From Hydractinia symbiolongicarpus (Eukaryota; Cnidaria; Hydrozoa; Anthoathecata; Hydractiniidae), in the NCBI RefSeq assembly GCF_029227915.1, contig NC_079887.1, positions 23,619,650-23,683,649 on the forward strand: a stretch of 64,000 nt of DNA, read 5' to 3'. The position numbers and the translations under genes were made by a program. Shown here piece after piece: positions 7,725 to 20,300 of this stretch (position 1 is its first letter; every line of letters begins with the position of its first letter). Below the pieces are notes generated by a model. The model did not search any database, was not told the DNA's origin, and was given only the letters and a program-made list of their open reading frames with translations.

Positions 7725-8060
7725 ATGGCTTTTCCAACAGTTGAAGAATTTGAACAAAACATAGAACAAGTTGCTCCAATCATAAAGTGGAGAGAGCTAC
7801 CTGAAAACGAGATTTACCTTGTTAAATCCGTGAAAGAGATAGAAATATCGGGACCTGGTGCCCTTTCTGAAAAATCTATGTATGCGGAGGTTCAAGATAG
7901 AATAGGAAATAAATATAGGACATGGTTGCCTTCAAGACTTTGTGTTGAATTGAAGGATTATGGTTGGAAGGGTGATGCCTTTGTCAGATCAAATGGTCTC
8001 AAACAATCTCAAAAGAATCATCAAAATCGATTCTTCAGTTATGACATTATGTGGCGCTAA
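7725..8060 (+). CDS. Small soluble protein, last gene of the element
   Basis: 111 residues from the ATG at 7725. A GTG 15 bases upstream also fits the frame but is less likely in a eukaryotic virus. The protein has a compact beta-rich look (NEIYLVKSVKEIEISGPGAL, YAEVQDRIGNKYRTWLPSRL), resembling small OB-like or accessory proteins in Polinton-type elements. No motif settles a function. The stop is followed 12 bases later by a 9-bp hairpin. Confidence 0.65.
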   Translation: MAFPTVEEFEQNIEQVAPIIKWRELPENEIYLVKSVKEIEISGPGALSEKSMYAEVQDRIGNKYRTWLPSRLCVELKDYGWKGDAFVRSNGLKQSQKNHQNRFFSYDIMWR

Positions 8061-8072
8061 ACCATAGAAATC

Positions 8073-8097
8073 ATCTTTACCTGTTTCTGGTAAAGAT
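8073..8097. terminator. Hairpin after the last element gene
   Basis: ATCTTTACC-TGTTTCT-GGTAAAGAT forms a 9-bp perfect stem with a 7-base loop, 12 bases past the stop at 8060. With 2230-2254 and 3874-3898 it makes three perfect hairpins at ends of gene blocks. Confidence 0.55.
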
Positions 8098-8460
8098 AGA
8101 CACATATCACTATAATTTATAGGACACAACAGGGGAGGGTGGGGAGGGACCCATGGGACGGGGAGGGGGTTTTGGACAGATATTATAGAGCATGCTCTAT
8201 AATTTAACGTAAAGTGGCAAAGTGCTCATGGATTTATTGACTCCCCTATCGTTGATTTAACGTGGATGGTCTATAATTTGACGTGGAGTGGCACAACATA
8301 TCAATCGCTGTCCTATGATCCGCCTTTTCCTATCTCTCGTGCACGTATTTACAACAAATAAAATGCATCGAGGAACAATAAAAGTTAATTTTCCATAACA
8401 TTTGTATAAAAAAAAAACACTTTTAAATTTAACTTTTTTAAAACCATGCAAAAGAGAAAA
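8098..8460. repeat. G-rich stretch, 22-bp palindrome and imperfect direct repeats near the element end
   Basis: No gene. At about 8130-8170 there are several G-tracts that could form a quadruplex. ATTATAGAG-CATG-CTCTATAAT at 8182-8203 is a perfect 22-bp palindrome. The string TCTATAATTTAACGTAAAGT (from 8196) recurs imperfectly as TCTATAATTTGACGTGGAGT (from about 8271). These could be remnants of a terminal repeat of the virus-like element, but the left terminus is outside the window and no target duplication can be checked. Confidence 0.4.
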
Positions 8461-8639
8461 TCTCTATAATAATAGCCGTCGTCTGTCTGTCTCTGCGCCC
8501 CCCCTCCCACCTGCTGAGTTAGAAAATGATGTTACGGAAACACGAATATCAAATGCGATATATTTTTATCCACTTTGTTGCGACGGGTAACTATAATGGA
8601 CGGGCGAACCCGCGGATTTTTCCACGGGCTAACGACTAG
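8461..8639 (+). mobile_element. Helitron-like non-autonomous element, tandem copy 1
   Basis: Starts TCTCTATAATAATAGCC after an A and ends CTAACGACTAG. A hairpin (CCCGCGGA...TCCACGGG with one mismatch) lies about 11 bases before the end. TC at the 5' end, CTAG at the 3' end with an upstream hairpin, and insertion between A and T are the hallmarks of Helitrons. 179 bp, no coding capacity. Confidence 0.75.
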
Positions 8640-8812
8640 TCTCTATAATAATAGCCGTCGTCTGCCTGTCTCTGCGCGGACCCCCCCGCTGAGTTAGAAA
8701 ATCGTGCTACGGAAACACGAATATCAAAAGCGATATATTTTATCCACTTTGTTGCCACGGGTAAATATAAAGGGCGGGCGAACCCGTGGATTTTTCCACG
8801 GGCAACGACTAG
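8640..8812 (+). mobile_element. Helitron-like non-autonomous element, tandem copy 2
   Basis: Begins flush with the end of copy 1 with the same TCTCTATAATAATAGCC start, and ends CAACGACTAG after a perfect CCCGTGGA/TCCACGGG hairpin. It is about 173 bp and closely similar to copy 1 throughout, differing mainly in the C-rich run and a few substitutions. Confidence 0.75.
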
Positions 8813-8928
8813 TCTATCTTAAAATACCCGTATACGTCTGTCCGTCTGTCACGCAAAATGGTAGCTTAGCTGCGCAAGTATAAAAAGGACGAGCGAACCC
8901 GTGGATTGTTCCACAGGCTAACGACTAG
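8813..8928 (+). mobile_element. Helitron-like non-autonomous element, tandem copy 3 (shorter, diverged)
   Basis: Begins flush with copy 2 at TCTATCTTAAAATACCCG and ends CTAACGACTAG, followed by T at 8929. The 3' 45 bases match the other copies (CGAACCCGTGGATTGTTCCA hairpin region). The interior is shorter and diverged. The whole array thus sits between A8460 and T8929, as one A^T insertion. Confidence 0.7.
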
Positions 8929-11352
8929 TAAAATTAATACTGGTTATAAGATCAAAGAGTTTAAAAAAACATACAAAATGCGGGTACCAATATATAGAAA
9001 AGTAAAGGAATTTTAAAATCAAATATCCTTTTTGATAGATCACGCTGAGGTCATGGAAACATAAAAACATAGACTGCACTGGGTCTAGACTTTAGCTTTA
9101 GTTGACAGAAAGGTAATTTGAAAAATAAAGTTTATCACTTAGAAAATTTATACGCAACAAATCGCCTGAAATTTAAATGAAGCATTATTTTTAAGATTGT
9201 CATCAAACTTTAACGAGTGCAAGAGTTTCTTAACAATGCAATGTCAAGTTCTGTCGCAAGTTAATAAACCTTTTTGAAGATGTTAAAACTTTTAGTCTGG
9301 AAATAACTTAGTTAACTTCAATGTTACATTAGTGTGGTTGAAAAATATGTTAACCTTGGATCTGATGGCGTTGTATTAACCACGTGAAATGTAGCTTGAA
9401 TTTTGACGTTGACTGCCACTGCCTATACACTATACACGTCATCGAGACGAAAAGCCTTTTAAAGTCATAAATTTGGTTATGTTTGAACTCGTTACTATTT
9501 AAAATACCAGTTTTCAATACCAATTTAAATTTCAATCGAATTTATTAAGTTATATCTAGTCAAACGTGTTTTTAATATCCTGCTAAAAAATTCCTCATAG
9601 GCTAAGTCTAAAAGTTTTGATGCGTGTGAATGTGCGGTAATTACAAAATTAAAGAGTCAAAGAGGAGAAAGAATACAGGATGGATGGTACCACGCACGAA
9701 ATTGTACATCGTTAGGTCTCATAAAGAACATGCTTTGTAAGAATCATGAAGAATAAACGGAAGATTATTTCTTCACTCTTTGAACCTCCTTGGTTGTACC
9801 AGTGGTGGCGGCCATTGTAGTAGTGGTGGTGACGGATATGGTGGTATTGTAGCATACGCCAGTAGCAGGTGTGTTGGGCTTGACGGTGGTGACAGTTGTA
9901 ACGGTGGTGCTGGCAACCGATAAAGGAGCGGCGGAGAAGATGCATACACATGAAGTATTTTAGCCTTATTTATGTTGTTACATAGATATAATAAAAGAGA
10001 TAACAACTTATCTTTAGGCTGTGTGTGACGCGCAAGGTAGGAAAGAGAAGAAAAGCGATGCAAAGAAATAAAAAAGTTGCAGCGTCTGGTTGATAAACGT
10101 GGAAAGGATTACCCGTCGAACCTGTTGCAGCAGTATGTAGAAGTTTGCTTGTTTGTTTATTTGCTTCAAATTTTGAAGAGATTTACAAACAAATGCCTTA
10201 ATTAGGGAAAGGAGAGAAACAGTAAAAAAAAAAAAATTGTTTCGAAAGATTAGCTACGAAAAGATCAACTGTCGTTGATCACTGTTATTGACAGTTTTCC
10301 TACAATTTCTACAAGTACAATACATTTTTTTTAAATTTTTGTCTTACCGAAATTGTCTTAACGGGATTTATTTGTACCTTTTTTGCGCAGTTTAACATTG
10401 ACTCTGCTTTCGGGAATGGCTTTATGGTTGCAAGTTTTTCTCTAATATATATTGTTGCCCATATATTCTGCCTCGTAGCAACATTCTTAGCAACCACTGC
10501 TTAAATTTTAACCTAGTCCCTAGACACGGAAACAAGCGTTTTAAATAAAAAAAGTGGCGATTGAAGCAAACTTATTGGTCGAAATCATTAAATTACGTTA
10601 TCAGCTTTCACAAAAACTTCAAATTGATTTTAATTTTTAAAACAAACAGCGCAGAAAAATCACTCTTAAATATTGCGCGCTTTAATGTGCGCGATTTGAA
10701 CGGACGTGTTAAAATTGAAGTAGATTTCGGCTTTAGAGTTGCTGGGATGTGTTGCGAAATGTTCAAATACAAGGGTTTTGCTAAAATTGTGTAACTTTAT
10801 TGAATAAAATATTTTATGCTGCATCAAAAATATTTACACATGTTAAAAATATATAATATTTACACCCTATGGTTCATCACAAATACAAAATAGAAAAATA
10901 CGCAAGTATTGTGGGAAATGAACATATAAATGCAGCAAGCTACAACGACGAAGACGTGCTCTAAGACCAGATGCTTTACCGACCTCAATAATGTTATTGG
11001 ATTTCATGATGGAATCACAATCGTTTTCGCGAATAGCAAATTAAAGTACTGGATCAGCTTGAGCTTATAACGGTGATACATTTGCAGGAGACGAGCCCGA
11101 AAACGTTCCCCCCCAGCTGTCGTGAGTCGGTGCAAAAATGTACTCAGAAGTTTCTGACCCATTGTAAAAGTCGTTTGTTTCTCAGTGCAGCTTAACCTCA
11201 ACAAACTGTTTATACATTAAAGCCAACTTTATATAAGTGAGAATATATGCCCTGACGTTTATATGTGCTTATATGTTTCTTCTTCTCTTTTCTCTTCTTT
11301 CTTAAAGTTTCATTTGTCCCACTTACATATTAATTTTAAATCCTATGACGGG
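8929..11352. other. Intergenic DNA without a recognisable gene
   Basis: AT-rich sequence with many stops in all frames. At about 9780-9930 a GTGGTG-rich low-complexity stretch gives Pro- or Thr-rich frames that I do not trust as genes. Nothing with splice-site and codon support was seen. It includes whatever 3' UTR the GPCR gene has, just below 11353. Confidence 0.6.
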
Positions 11353-14300
11353 CTACGCAAACACCTCACTATCTGATCTGCGTTTTACGGCGTCTTTTGT
11401 CGAACTTTTATTATTGCCTAGTGAGTCGACACTTTGTAAGTTTCCATCAATAGATTTTCTTCGTTCATAATTTTGAAAGATGGCGGAATTAGGTATGCAT
11501 ATAGAACTACTGGTCGTGGTCAAACGTCGGGCTAAATGATCCCTTGTTAGCAGCAGCATGATCTATAAAGAATTAATGTATCGAATTAATGTATAAATTC
11601 TGTTTAAATCTTCAGTTAAGTAACGTTGCTGCCCATACACTGCTTTTTTATTGTATTTTTTAAAAGAAAAAACGCATCCTTCGAGAGAGATTACGCTCGG
11701 TAAAGGAATAAAACAGCTATCACAAGACCTTATAGCAATAATTACCTTTGGCAATAACACAACACTCATTGTGACGGTGGTAATAATGATTACAGTAGCT
11801 GCAATGACAATGTAACCTCCATCAAAATGATTGATACTGTGTAGAGCTATTGAAGCAATGCTTCCCAGTAAAGCTGTCAAAGTGACTACATATATGGCAA
11901 TACCTAGAAATTTAAACAGCGCTGTGAGACATCTCTTCCTATACTTTTAGGCAAATGAAACAAATCAAACAGCTAATGCCTAAAATGATTCAGCGACCCC
12001 AAAGGCAAGGTAAACAGTCGCATCTAAGTCTGACCTTTCCTCCAAAACTTGCCACGTTGCACTTTCACCATAAGAGACATATTTATTTTATTTCCTTTGT
12101 TTGCTGCTCAAAGGGTATCCAAAATTTAGAAATATTAATACCTATATATCGAGAATCATTCAGTACTGGAATTGTAACATTTCTTGTCATCCATGCAATA
12201 AAAATACCAAATAAAAGCAGCAGAATCTTTAAACCAAAAAGTGAAATAAAGAAAACATTTCTGTGCTCGCATGTGCATTGGAATTGAACTGTTTTTTTCA
12301 GAATGTCATCTTTTACCAGTAACTAAGAGATAACAGAAATGTTATTAAGAAAACTGACAGTAGCATACAACGGAAAAAAGGCGAATGTTAAATTCCTGAT
12401 CTGACTGTTTAAATAATCAGGTAAGTGCCAAAAAAATAAAAATCCCCGTATATTCTTCTCAGTTAGGTTACTAATCTTTATTCCACATCAACAGATGCAA
12501 ATGGTTTGTCTGATTTAAAGAGAAAGCAGTATACTTATTGTAACAAACACCGGTGGACATAAATCCTTAGTATAAATATAAAACTGGCTGTTTTCCACTT
12601 CAAGAAAAGTTTCCGTGAAACGAAACACAAAGGTAGAAAAAATTGTCTAAGCATTCGTAGCTAAAATGTTTTCACGACGTAAGTGGAAATCTTTCTTTCT
12701 GTTCCGTTCTGAGAAAACTAGAATCAATTAATTTTAACTTTTTCGGTACATTCAGAAACCACACTTAGAAAATTAATTAGCCAATCAGATTATTTTATAT
12801 AGTAAGAATTGAAAGTATACATATTTTCTGTATTAAAACTTGCGTAATAGTATGAAGTGGAAACTACCAGCAGAAAATTGTTTGTGTTGTGTTTTTGGAC
12901 GCATCATTCTGCGAAAAACCTTTTAGAAGTAGAAAACAACCTTTGTAAGAAAAATTTTGGTGATAATGCTTTTAAAGAAAGCAATCATTAGACTAACCTC
13001 TCGAGATACTTCGACTTTGCTGGTTTCAAATGGTGAGACATACATCCAAAGAAGAAAAAAAACAGCATCGATCATCAGGAGCACTAACACAATTGCGATT
13101 ATATAGATGTCTTTCAGCTTCTATAAGATTAACAATTTTACATCTATCATATGTTATTTATATATTTATATTTCATATAACACTGCATGAAAAGTTTTGC
13201 TAACGGAAGAGTGCTGTACCTACAGTTTCAGCGAACAAAAAAAATATCTATAGAATTACAGTAAAAGTACAAGGTTAGGTTTGTTTGTTGCTATTAAAAT
13301 ATTTTTTCTTTTTTATTTATAAGGAACATGGATTTAGAAGGAATGTTTCTAAATAATGATGATTTTTTTTAAAGGGCCCTCTTTTTATTTTATTAGCTAG
13401 TAGGTAAAGTGACTATAATATCAACTTCACGTTTCTTAAAATTGCATTTCTGATAAAAATACATAAAAACTTAAAAAAATAGAGATCCATAAAAAGTAAT
13501 AATTAAAAAAGATGAGATTAAAAAATCTAAAGATTAAAAATATGCACACTTAGGTAACAACAAATCTGGAATTTCACTTTTTTGAAACGCTGTCAGTTTG
13601 ATTTAGTAAAAATAAACAAATCGCTGCTTAAGTTTATAAATTTTTGCCAATTTCGCGAATTTTAACAATATTCGCAGAAATTTGTCTGCGCAAAAATTTC
13701 TGGAAAGGTAAATTCGCGAAAATAAATCTTCGCAAATTTTTAAAAACAGATTATCAGTAATTGCTCTACTTTCCTCGCCTTTGCTTTAGGGTGAAAATTG
13801 TTAGGGGTGTAAATATTCGGGTTTTTCAGAGAAAAAAACTCTTGATAATTTTTTATTTAGGATGACAGAACATTTCTTCAACCATGTTTTTGTACCTTTA
13901 TATCAAGAAATTGTCCATTCGCGAAAAAAAATCTTGGCGAAATGCAATTTTTGACATCAAAGTTAATCAACTTACGGTACACTACGCAACAAAATCCTTA
14001 AAAGACCACCCTCAATTAACTTAAAGATAGGCAAATAAAATGTTAATAAATATCCGAAGTGATTGCTCATTTTTGTGGTTCTCTTTAACGACTTGTTTTT
14101 CATCTTTGACGCCTTTTATCAAAACATCCACCCCCGTTGTTTATATACTTGATAATCAGCACATTAAAAATAGATTTATCTCAATCTTGCATCCTACTTT
14201 AACCAACGTAATAGGGTTTTAGCACATCCTTAACTTCACACACAACAAGCAGTTAATGAAAGATGTTGGCACAATACACTAATAACAAATCCCGCGTCAA

Positions 14301-17300
14301 GATTTCTCAAAGATGATAAACTTTTCTTTCATGAAATACTTTTTTTCAAACAGACCTTATCCTAATTCTGTATCTTTGGTGTACCACAATTTTTTCTTAT
14401 GTCTTATAATTTTTTTAATTCATTTTACACTATTTGACTTCTTCTCGAAAACGAGACTTATTAGCGGATTGAAATTTCATACACAAACCAAGTTAATGAT
14501 GTTAAAGTCAAAACGTCAACAATAAAAATGGTATTCGGGAAACGTATTCAATTTAACGATAAATTGATAAATCAAGACTTTCGAAATAACAAAGCTACAA
14601 TCTCGGACAGGAATTATTGCAAAGAACAATGGAATTTTAAATTTTGTAACCACAAAGAATTGAGAAATTCGTTTCTATGTAACTAACACGCACTCTGAAC
14701 TTGTTAATGTTCACAGCAGACTTTTATTATTCGATTAGATCTAAATCCATAAAGGTTGCTAATATTTTCAAATTTCAACACGCCCCATTTCCACGATTTT
14801 CTTTCACCTTTCCTGGTAGAGGACTGTCCCATAATGACGACACTGTGCTGCTAGCACATTTTCGACGTAGGGTACTCTGCTTATACCCTGCGAAAGCCAT
14901 CCGGCTGCAGAATACTGGCCAAGTAATGCGTTTGGATATTTTGTGAAATAGCAAAAAACGGCATTTCGGAAAAATATAATGTTGAGTGTTGTAGAACTAA
15001 AAAAATCATCCAAATAAACCTGCCATGTTTTTGTTATGTCTCGTTGAACTAAATATCATGAATATCCGCCATGTTTTTGCAAATAAAGCGCCAAAAGCAC
15101 AGGTGAACCCAACACTGAGCATAACAACAACAATCTACAAAAAAACAAAAACAAAACAAAGATAATTCCAGCGTACTAAGAGAATAAAAATAAAACCGGA
15201 GGCAATGTAAAAGAAGAGTGAACGAATAAACTTTTTGAAAAGCAGTCTCGCCTGTATTCATACTCACATTACACATGGCTCCAATCTTTTGCACAGCAAT
15301 ATGTCTCGAATCCATGCCATAAAGGATTGTAGCAATGTAACATAATATACAACCAAATATAATAATGTTATTTATAACTGGTGATGTCATCTTGATGCAC
15401 CTATCAATGAAGATGATATAAGTATTTTTTTAATTTTTTTGCTAAAATTTAATTCTACACTAGTTAGAAGTACGCATTTACATTCTAAACAGGTCAAAAT
15501 CACATCAAAAACGATTTCTTTTGCTTACAGTCACGCATATATAAAAAAAAAACAAAATTAAGGCCATTTTGCTCACCCCAATCAGATTGCAAATCACATT
15601 GCAAATAATCTCGACTTTTCGCGTTCACATTAAAATAATGATTACTAACCTGACGTTTTTGTATAGATTGTTTATGAAGAACAAACCAAGAGCATAAACC
15701 ATTCCCAATGCTGATAAAGTCCAAATAGTGTAGCTGACAGAGAGATTATGTTTTTCATTATATTCCCTCACAAGTGTCCTGTCTCTCACATATTCTTTAC
15801 CTACGAAACGCAATTTTGCTTTCCAGTCATACGATGGTGACTATGTACAGAAAAGTTTTATAAGAACATAAAGACCGCTAAATTGCATTTCACTATACGA
15901 AAAGGTTGGGTAAAAGTGTCGTTCGTCAATGAAAAGCAAAGCAAATATTTTTTCCTATTACAAATAGATTCGTACGGTAACATATAGAAACAACGTTCAA
16001 ATTCATAGTCCTGCAAATATTTTCTTAAAACAGAGGTTTGTGACTCGATCGTAAGCAGGAAATCTGGATGACAGTAAACCCCTAAAGGACGCCTTGTTTT
16101 TGAAAAAACATTTTTAATCAACTAATAAAGCTTCTCATAATGGAGCTGTAATTGGTGACTGAAGACAAGATCTAAATGGTTCATGTTCGACCCCATCCTT
16201 TTTCAAAAGCATGCAGAGGACTTTGCATGACAACCTAATCCTCAAGGGTTATGACGTTCTAACTGTTGCGTTTTTTGGCCCATATATTTGCGGGCCGTCC
16301 CTCTAAGGGAAAATTCTTTGTTAATCTTATTTTGACAACGGTACATATTAAAAACTTTGATATTGATTGTATATATGGTGTTGAAGTAGAAACACAGAAA
16401 TAAATAAAAAAATAATAATTTCAAAGCCGCCCATATTACCTAACACATCAACATTTGCGCGCTCTATCGTCAGTTTATGTGTCGTAGGGTTATACATCCC
16501 AACTCTTTCAAATTTTCGCGATGCTAAAGGGAATAAATAAAAACACATAAAGGTTTGTTAGTATAGAAATGCTTATTTTAATGTGACAAAGCTCGTTATT
16601 CCCATACTATTTCACGAAATTAAAAATCAATTGTTCAGCCCTATAGACATTTTCCAGAGTTTCCATACTTTAATCCAATTCCAAACATTTTTGGCAGACG
16701 TGACAGCCCTGATTCTTGTTAAGAGAAGTATACAGCGAAGATATATGCACAGACGTAATTTTACCCACTAAGTATCTTAAAGTAAAGAATTCGCTAAATC
16801 GAATTAAACTCTACATGTGAGGAGTGTGTTTCTGGTCAAGTAGAAGCAATTCCTGTCATAACTCATAGTCTGTTATTAGTTTTGAGAAAGTTGTTATTTG
16901 GTAGATTAAAATTACTAAAGTAAGATGGTCTTACTGAGATTGACTTGACGGACATAACCGAATTGTGTCCGTTTGACTGTTCCAAATGGACCCTGAAAGT
17001 AAAGAAAACAATTTGCAAGTAAAGTAATGTCAAAAACTTTCGTAATGAAGTTACTTTAACTTAGTCAATAGTGTATTCCACGGTAATTGTTGTTTTGGTT
17101 TCGACACTGGCTTAGCGTATGTATTGCGAGCTTAGCGTATGAGTAGCACGGATTGGGAAAGCTGACTAATACGATAAATATCTCCGATTTGGTTGAGCAG
17201 TAGGACCAGGAATCTATCACTCTGAAGAAGTGCATTTCAAAATGGAACAGATTTTCGGGATGATAGGTACATTTTGACAACTGAACATTCCGAATCTCAC

Positions 17301-20300
17301 ATTACTAATTTAACGATATAATTCTTTTTTCTGAATGAGAAATAACATTTAGGATACGGGTTTTCCTTTTTCGTATTTTTGTTTACAAAGTTCAGATTAG
17401 CGAATTATTAATTTGCTTTCTTTTTTACTTATTAAATCTGTACTTGTCGCTATCGCGTTGAAAATTCCACAGTATCCGTCGTGCGAGTTTACTTCCATGT
17501 CGGATTCTTACTCGCTTGATTACAAAGTAATCAGTTTTTAAATTAAAAATTTTCTAATGCATACCGTAATTCCCTCAAACTCTGCATTATTAATTGCGTC
17601 TTGAATTCTTTTGGCACGGTCTTTTTCGTATTTACTGGATACCAAAATATCTTCAGTCTTGTATTTTTCTACAGTAACAAACAGAATATAAAGACAACAA
17701 ACAGAACATAGCACACAATTGAAGTCATTTTTTTCTTTATATGGTTCGGTGATGTGATGTACCTTGAGAAAACAAATTATTTGCAAAAGTTTTCGCGGAA
17801 ATTGTTTTTGCGGAACTTATATTTGCAGAATCTTAACTTATTTTTAAGGATTTGATGAATCAAATCCGCAAAATTAAGTCCCGCTAAATTTTTTAAAATC
17901 CATAATCCGCAAAACATTCTTCTTTAAAACCCTCGTCTTAAAAATACTGACTTTGTGTCTACTATTGCTGTTGTTGTTATTGTTGTTAACATTTTTTAAA
18001 TTTTTAGCATCATTAAAATTATTTTTGCAAATTTAGGAAAAATGTCGCTATTCGCAAAATTGTATTGCCTCAAGAAAAAGTATTTTCAAATACTCATCCA
18101 TAGAGGTAAGTTTCGCAAATATTTCTTCCTCAAATAATTTTGTTTTCTTAAGGTGAAAGAAACAAAACAAGAAAGGCTATATAATTCACAGCTTTTTTAC
18201 ATACTTCAATACCAGAGTTAAATTCAGTCTTGAAAGGCTATAAAATAATAGACAAATCTCAATTTACGAAAGTATTACAAACCGAAAAGATTGTGGAACC
18301 CAATGGCTACTTGGTAAACCTCATCAAACACTCGAGGAGAATCATCCGAAAATGGATGTTCCAAAAATTGCGCTAAAGTGGATCTTCTAGGTTCTTTGTA
18401 GTAGAATTCCTCGCGTTTCTGAAGTCCATATTGTACTATTTCCTCCCAGACTTCCTTTGTTGCCTAAAAGGCAATAATGTATTAGAGGAAAAAGAAGAAA
18501 AAGAACACTTTAAAAATACCCAGCTATTGTGAATAGCCAGAAGAGAAACATGAAAAAACAAACAAACACATAACTATCGACAAACACCAAACCAAAATTT
18601 TCCATCAAATCAAAAAAATTTCTCGTCTCCAGAGCTTTTTAAGATAACTTTACATTAAAGAGCTCTGGGAACGAGAATGATAATCATAATCACGTAACAG
18701 TAAAAGTGAAGATATGAACTTCACATGTACCTTGTTAGCCGTCGGTAGGATGTTGTCTATTCTTAACGTGGAGTAAGTAAATCTAAACAGATTACGAGAC
18801 GCGTTCCAATAGCCAAAACGGTTAAACGGTGCGCAAACAGATTGAATGAAACGGGCCGTGCGTGTGTTGTTCGGTGAAAAATACTGTTCTTCACTGAATC
18901 GGATCCAAGTTTCTGTAACGAACTGGTACTTTGGCGAAAGCAATCCTTGCCTAAAAACCTAAAATATCGCAAATCAAAATGAAAGGTATTAAAAAAATGG
19001 CTATAGATAAAGGTGGAGATCTCGGAGAAACGTACCTCACAAAAGAAAACCTGGGAGAATGCATAAGTTAGTCTTGGTAACAAAACGATGCGAATATCTT
19101 TCTCCTAAAAATCAAATTGGTTGGCAATAATCTATATTATATTGGATCAATATGCCTGGAAGAACATTTGTAGTCGGTACTTTTGAATTGATTGACCCAC
19201 CTGGATATCTTTTATCATTTCTTTGTGAACACTAGCGTCGAATAAGTTGGTGGGATCATAAAAATATGTAGCAATTTCAACACCGTTACTTTCAAGGGAA
19301 GCAATGTATTCCTGCAGAGATAGTTGAATACTTTAACAGCCAGCCAACGAACAAATAAACACACACGAAAGAAAAAAGAATAAACAAACAAACAAAAACA
19401 ACAACAAGTAAATAAAAAACAGTAAACCTACCTGATATGAAGCAATGTTCAGTAGAGGATACACCAGAGCCACTCGTTTCCATTTGAAATGATTAAAAAA
19501 TTGATTTCTCACGTCACTTATTGTGTTATCAATACTTTCGAACCCAACCTAAATCAAATTACCTCATATTTATTTCATGTCTGTAAAAATATAAGACATA
19601 TACCGCATTATTTCTCTTAAATGCTGTTTTCCTACGAAAGTCTGTCCGGAAATGTATAATACTCTTTGATAATAGCCATTCTTTAATGAGAGCTGCATAT
19701 GAAACAGATTAAATAAATACCAAGCAGGTTTTACGTTATTGCAGAAAATAAGCTCAACCTGCTATCCTATTTTTCAGCGACACTTACTAAAATGAATTAC
19801 TCCTATCGATGATGTTTGTGTTTAAATTATCTCATTACAACACATTTAGCATTTTGTAATAAATAAGTGTGAAAATGCAAAATTTCTAACAAAGGAAGAG
19901 AAAAAATAAAATCCGCGTGCATTGAACACCCTTCACTTTTTTTGCAGAAAAACCCTACAGTACTTTCTAATGTTTTTCCTTTCAATCGCATGACTAAAGT
20001 TTCTTTCTGTTTTACAAAAGAAAAAGTAATGATCGTCAACTTGTGGTTGCGACACGGCTGTGTTTTAAATTGATTTCATAAAGTTCAATGCTTTTAATGG
20101 TTGCTGTACGAAAGACTAAAGAAGAAAGACAGACTCACGGAAGAGGGTATGTGAGTTTTCTTTTTCAGTGGATTCACAATCTCCCGTCCTCGTAATGTGT
20201 ACGGTCCAAAATAGTATTGATACGTCATATTGCTTTTATTTATGAGATCGAGAAAGGTGACCATGCTGTCTCCCCAGTACTAAAAATAAAGTAAATGAAT

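Larger units (their letters stand above)
1..8300. mobile_element. Integrated Polinton-like / PLV-type virus (right part)
   Basis: A run of about thirteen closely packed ORFs with little intergenic space, quite unlike the intron-rich DNA beyond it. The set includes a packaging ATPase with Walker A and B, a capsid-like protein, a candidate minor capsid protein and several small membrane proteins. That combination is known from Polintons, adintoviruses and Polinton-like viruses integrated in animal genomes. The element is cut by the window start, so polymerase, integrase and the left terminus cannot be judged. The right end is set only approximately, after a hairpin, a G-rich stretch and a 22-bp palindrome. 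Apart from one TAA in the capsid gene all long frames are open, which suggests a fairly recent integration. The virus-like identity is well supported; the exact lineage is inference. Confidence 0.8.

Noticed and set aside
9712-10063. Pro- or Thr-rich open frames on the minus strand in a GTGGTG-rich stretch
   Set aside because: Low-complexity DNA gives open frames in more than one phase; no splice context, no conserved motif.
14701-15013. Open frames on both strands around 14.8 kb, first taken as the TM3 exon of the receptor
   Set aside because: Neither frame matches the TM3 region, while 15020-15134 clearly does; the stretch looks like a dispersed repeat in the intron.
15858-16121. Minus-strand 87-residue frame between receptor exons
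   Set aside because: No similarity to the expected linker region and no splice sites that fix the phase; left as intron.
17065-17280. Minus-strand frame in the receptor gene
   Set aside because: The flytrap sequence joins 17565 to 16992 in phase across it, so it is intronic.
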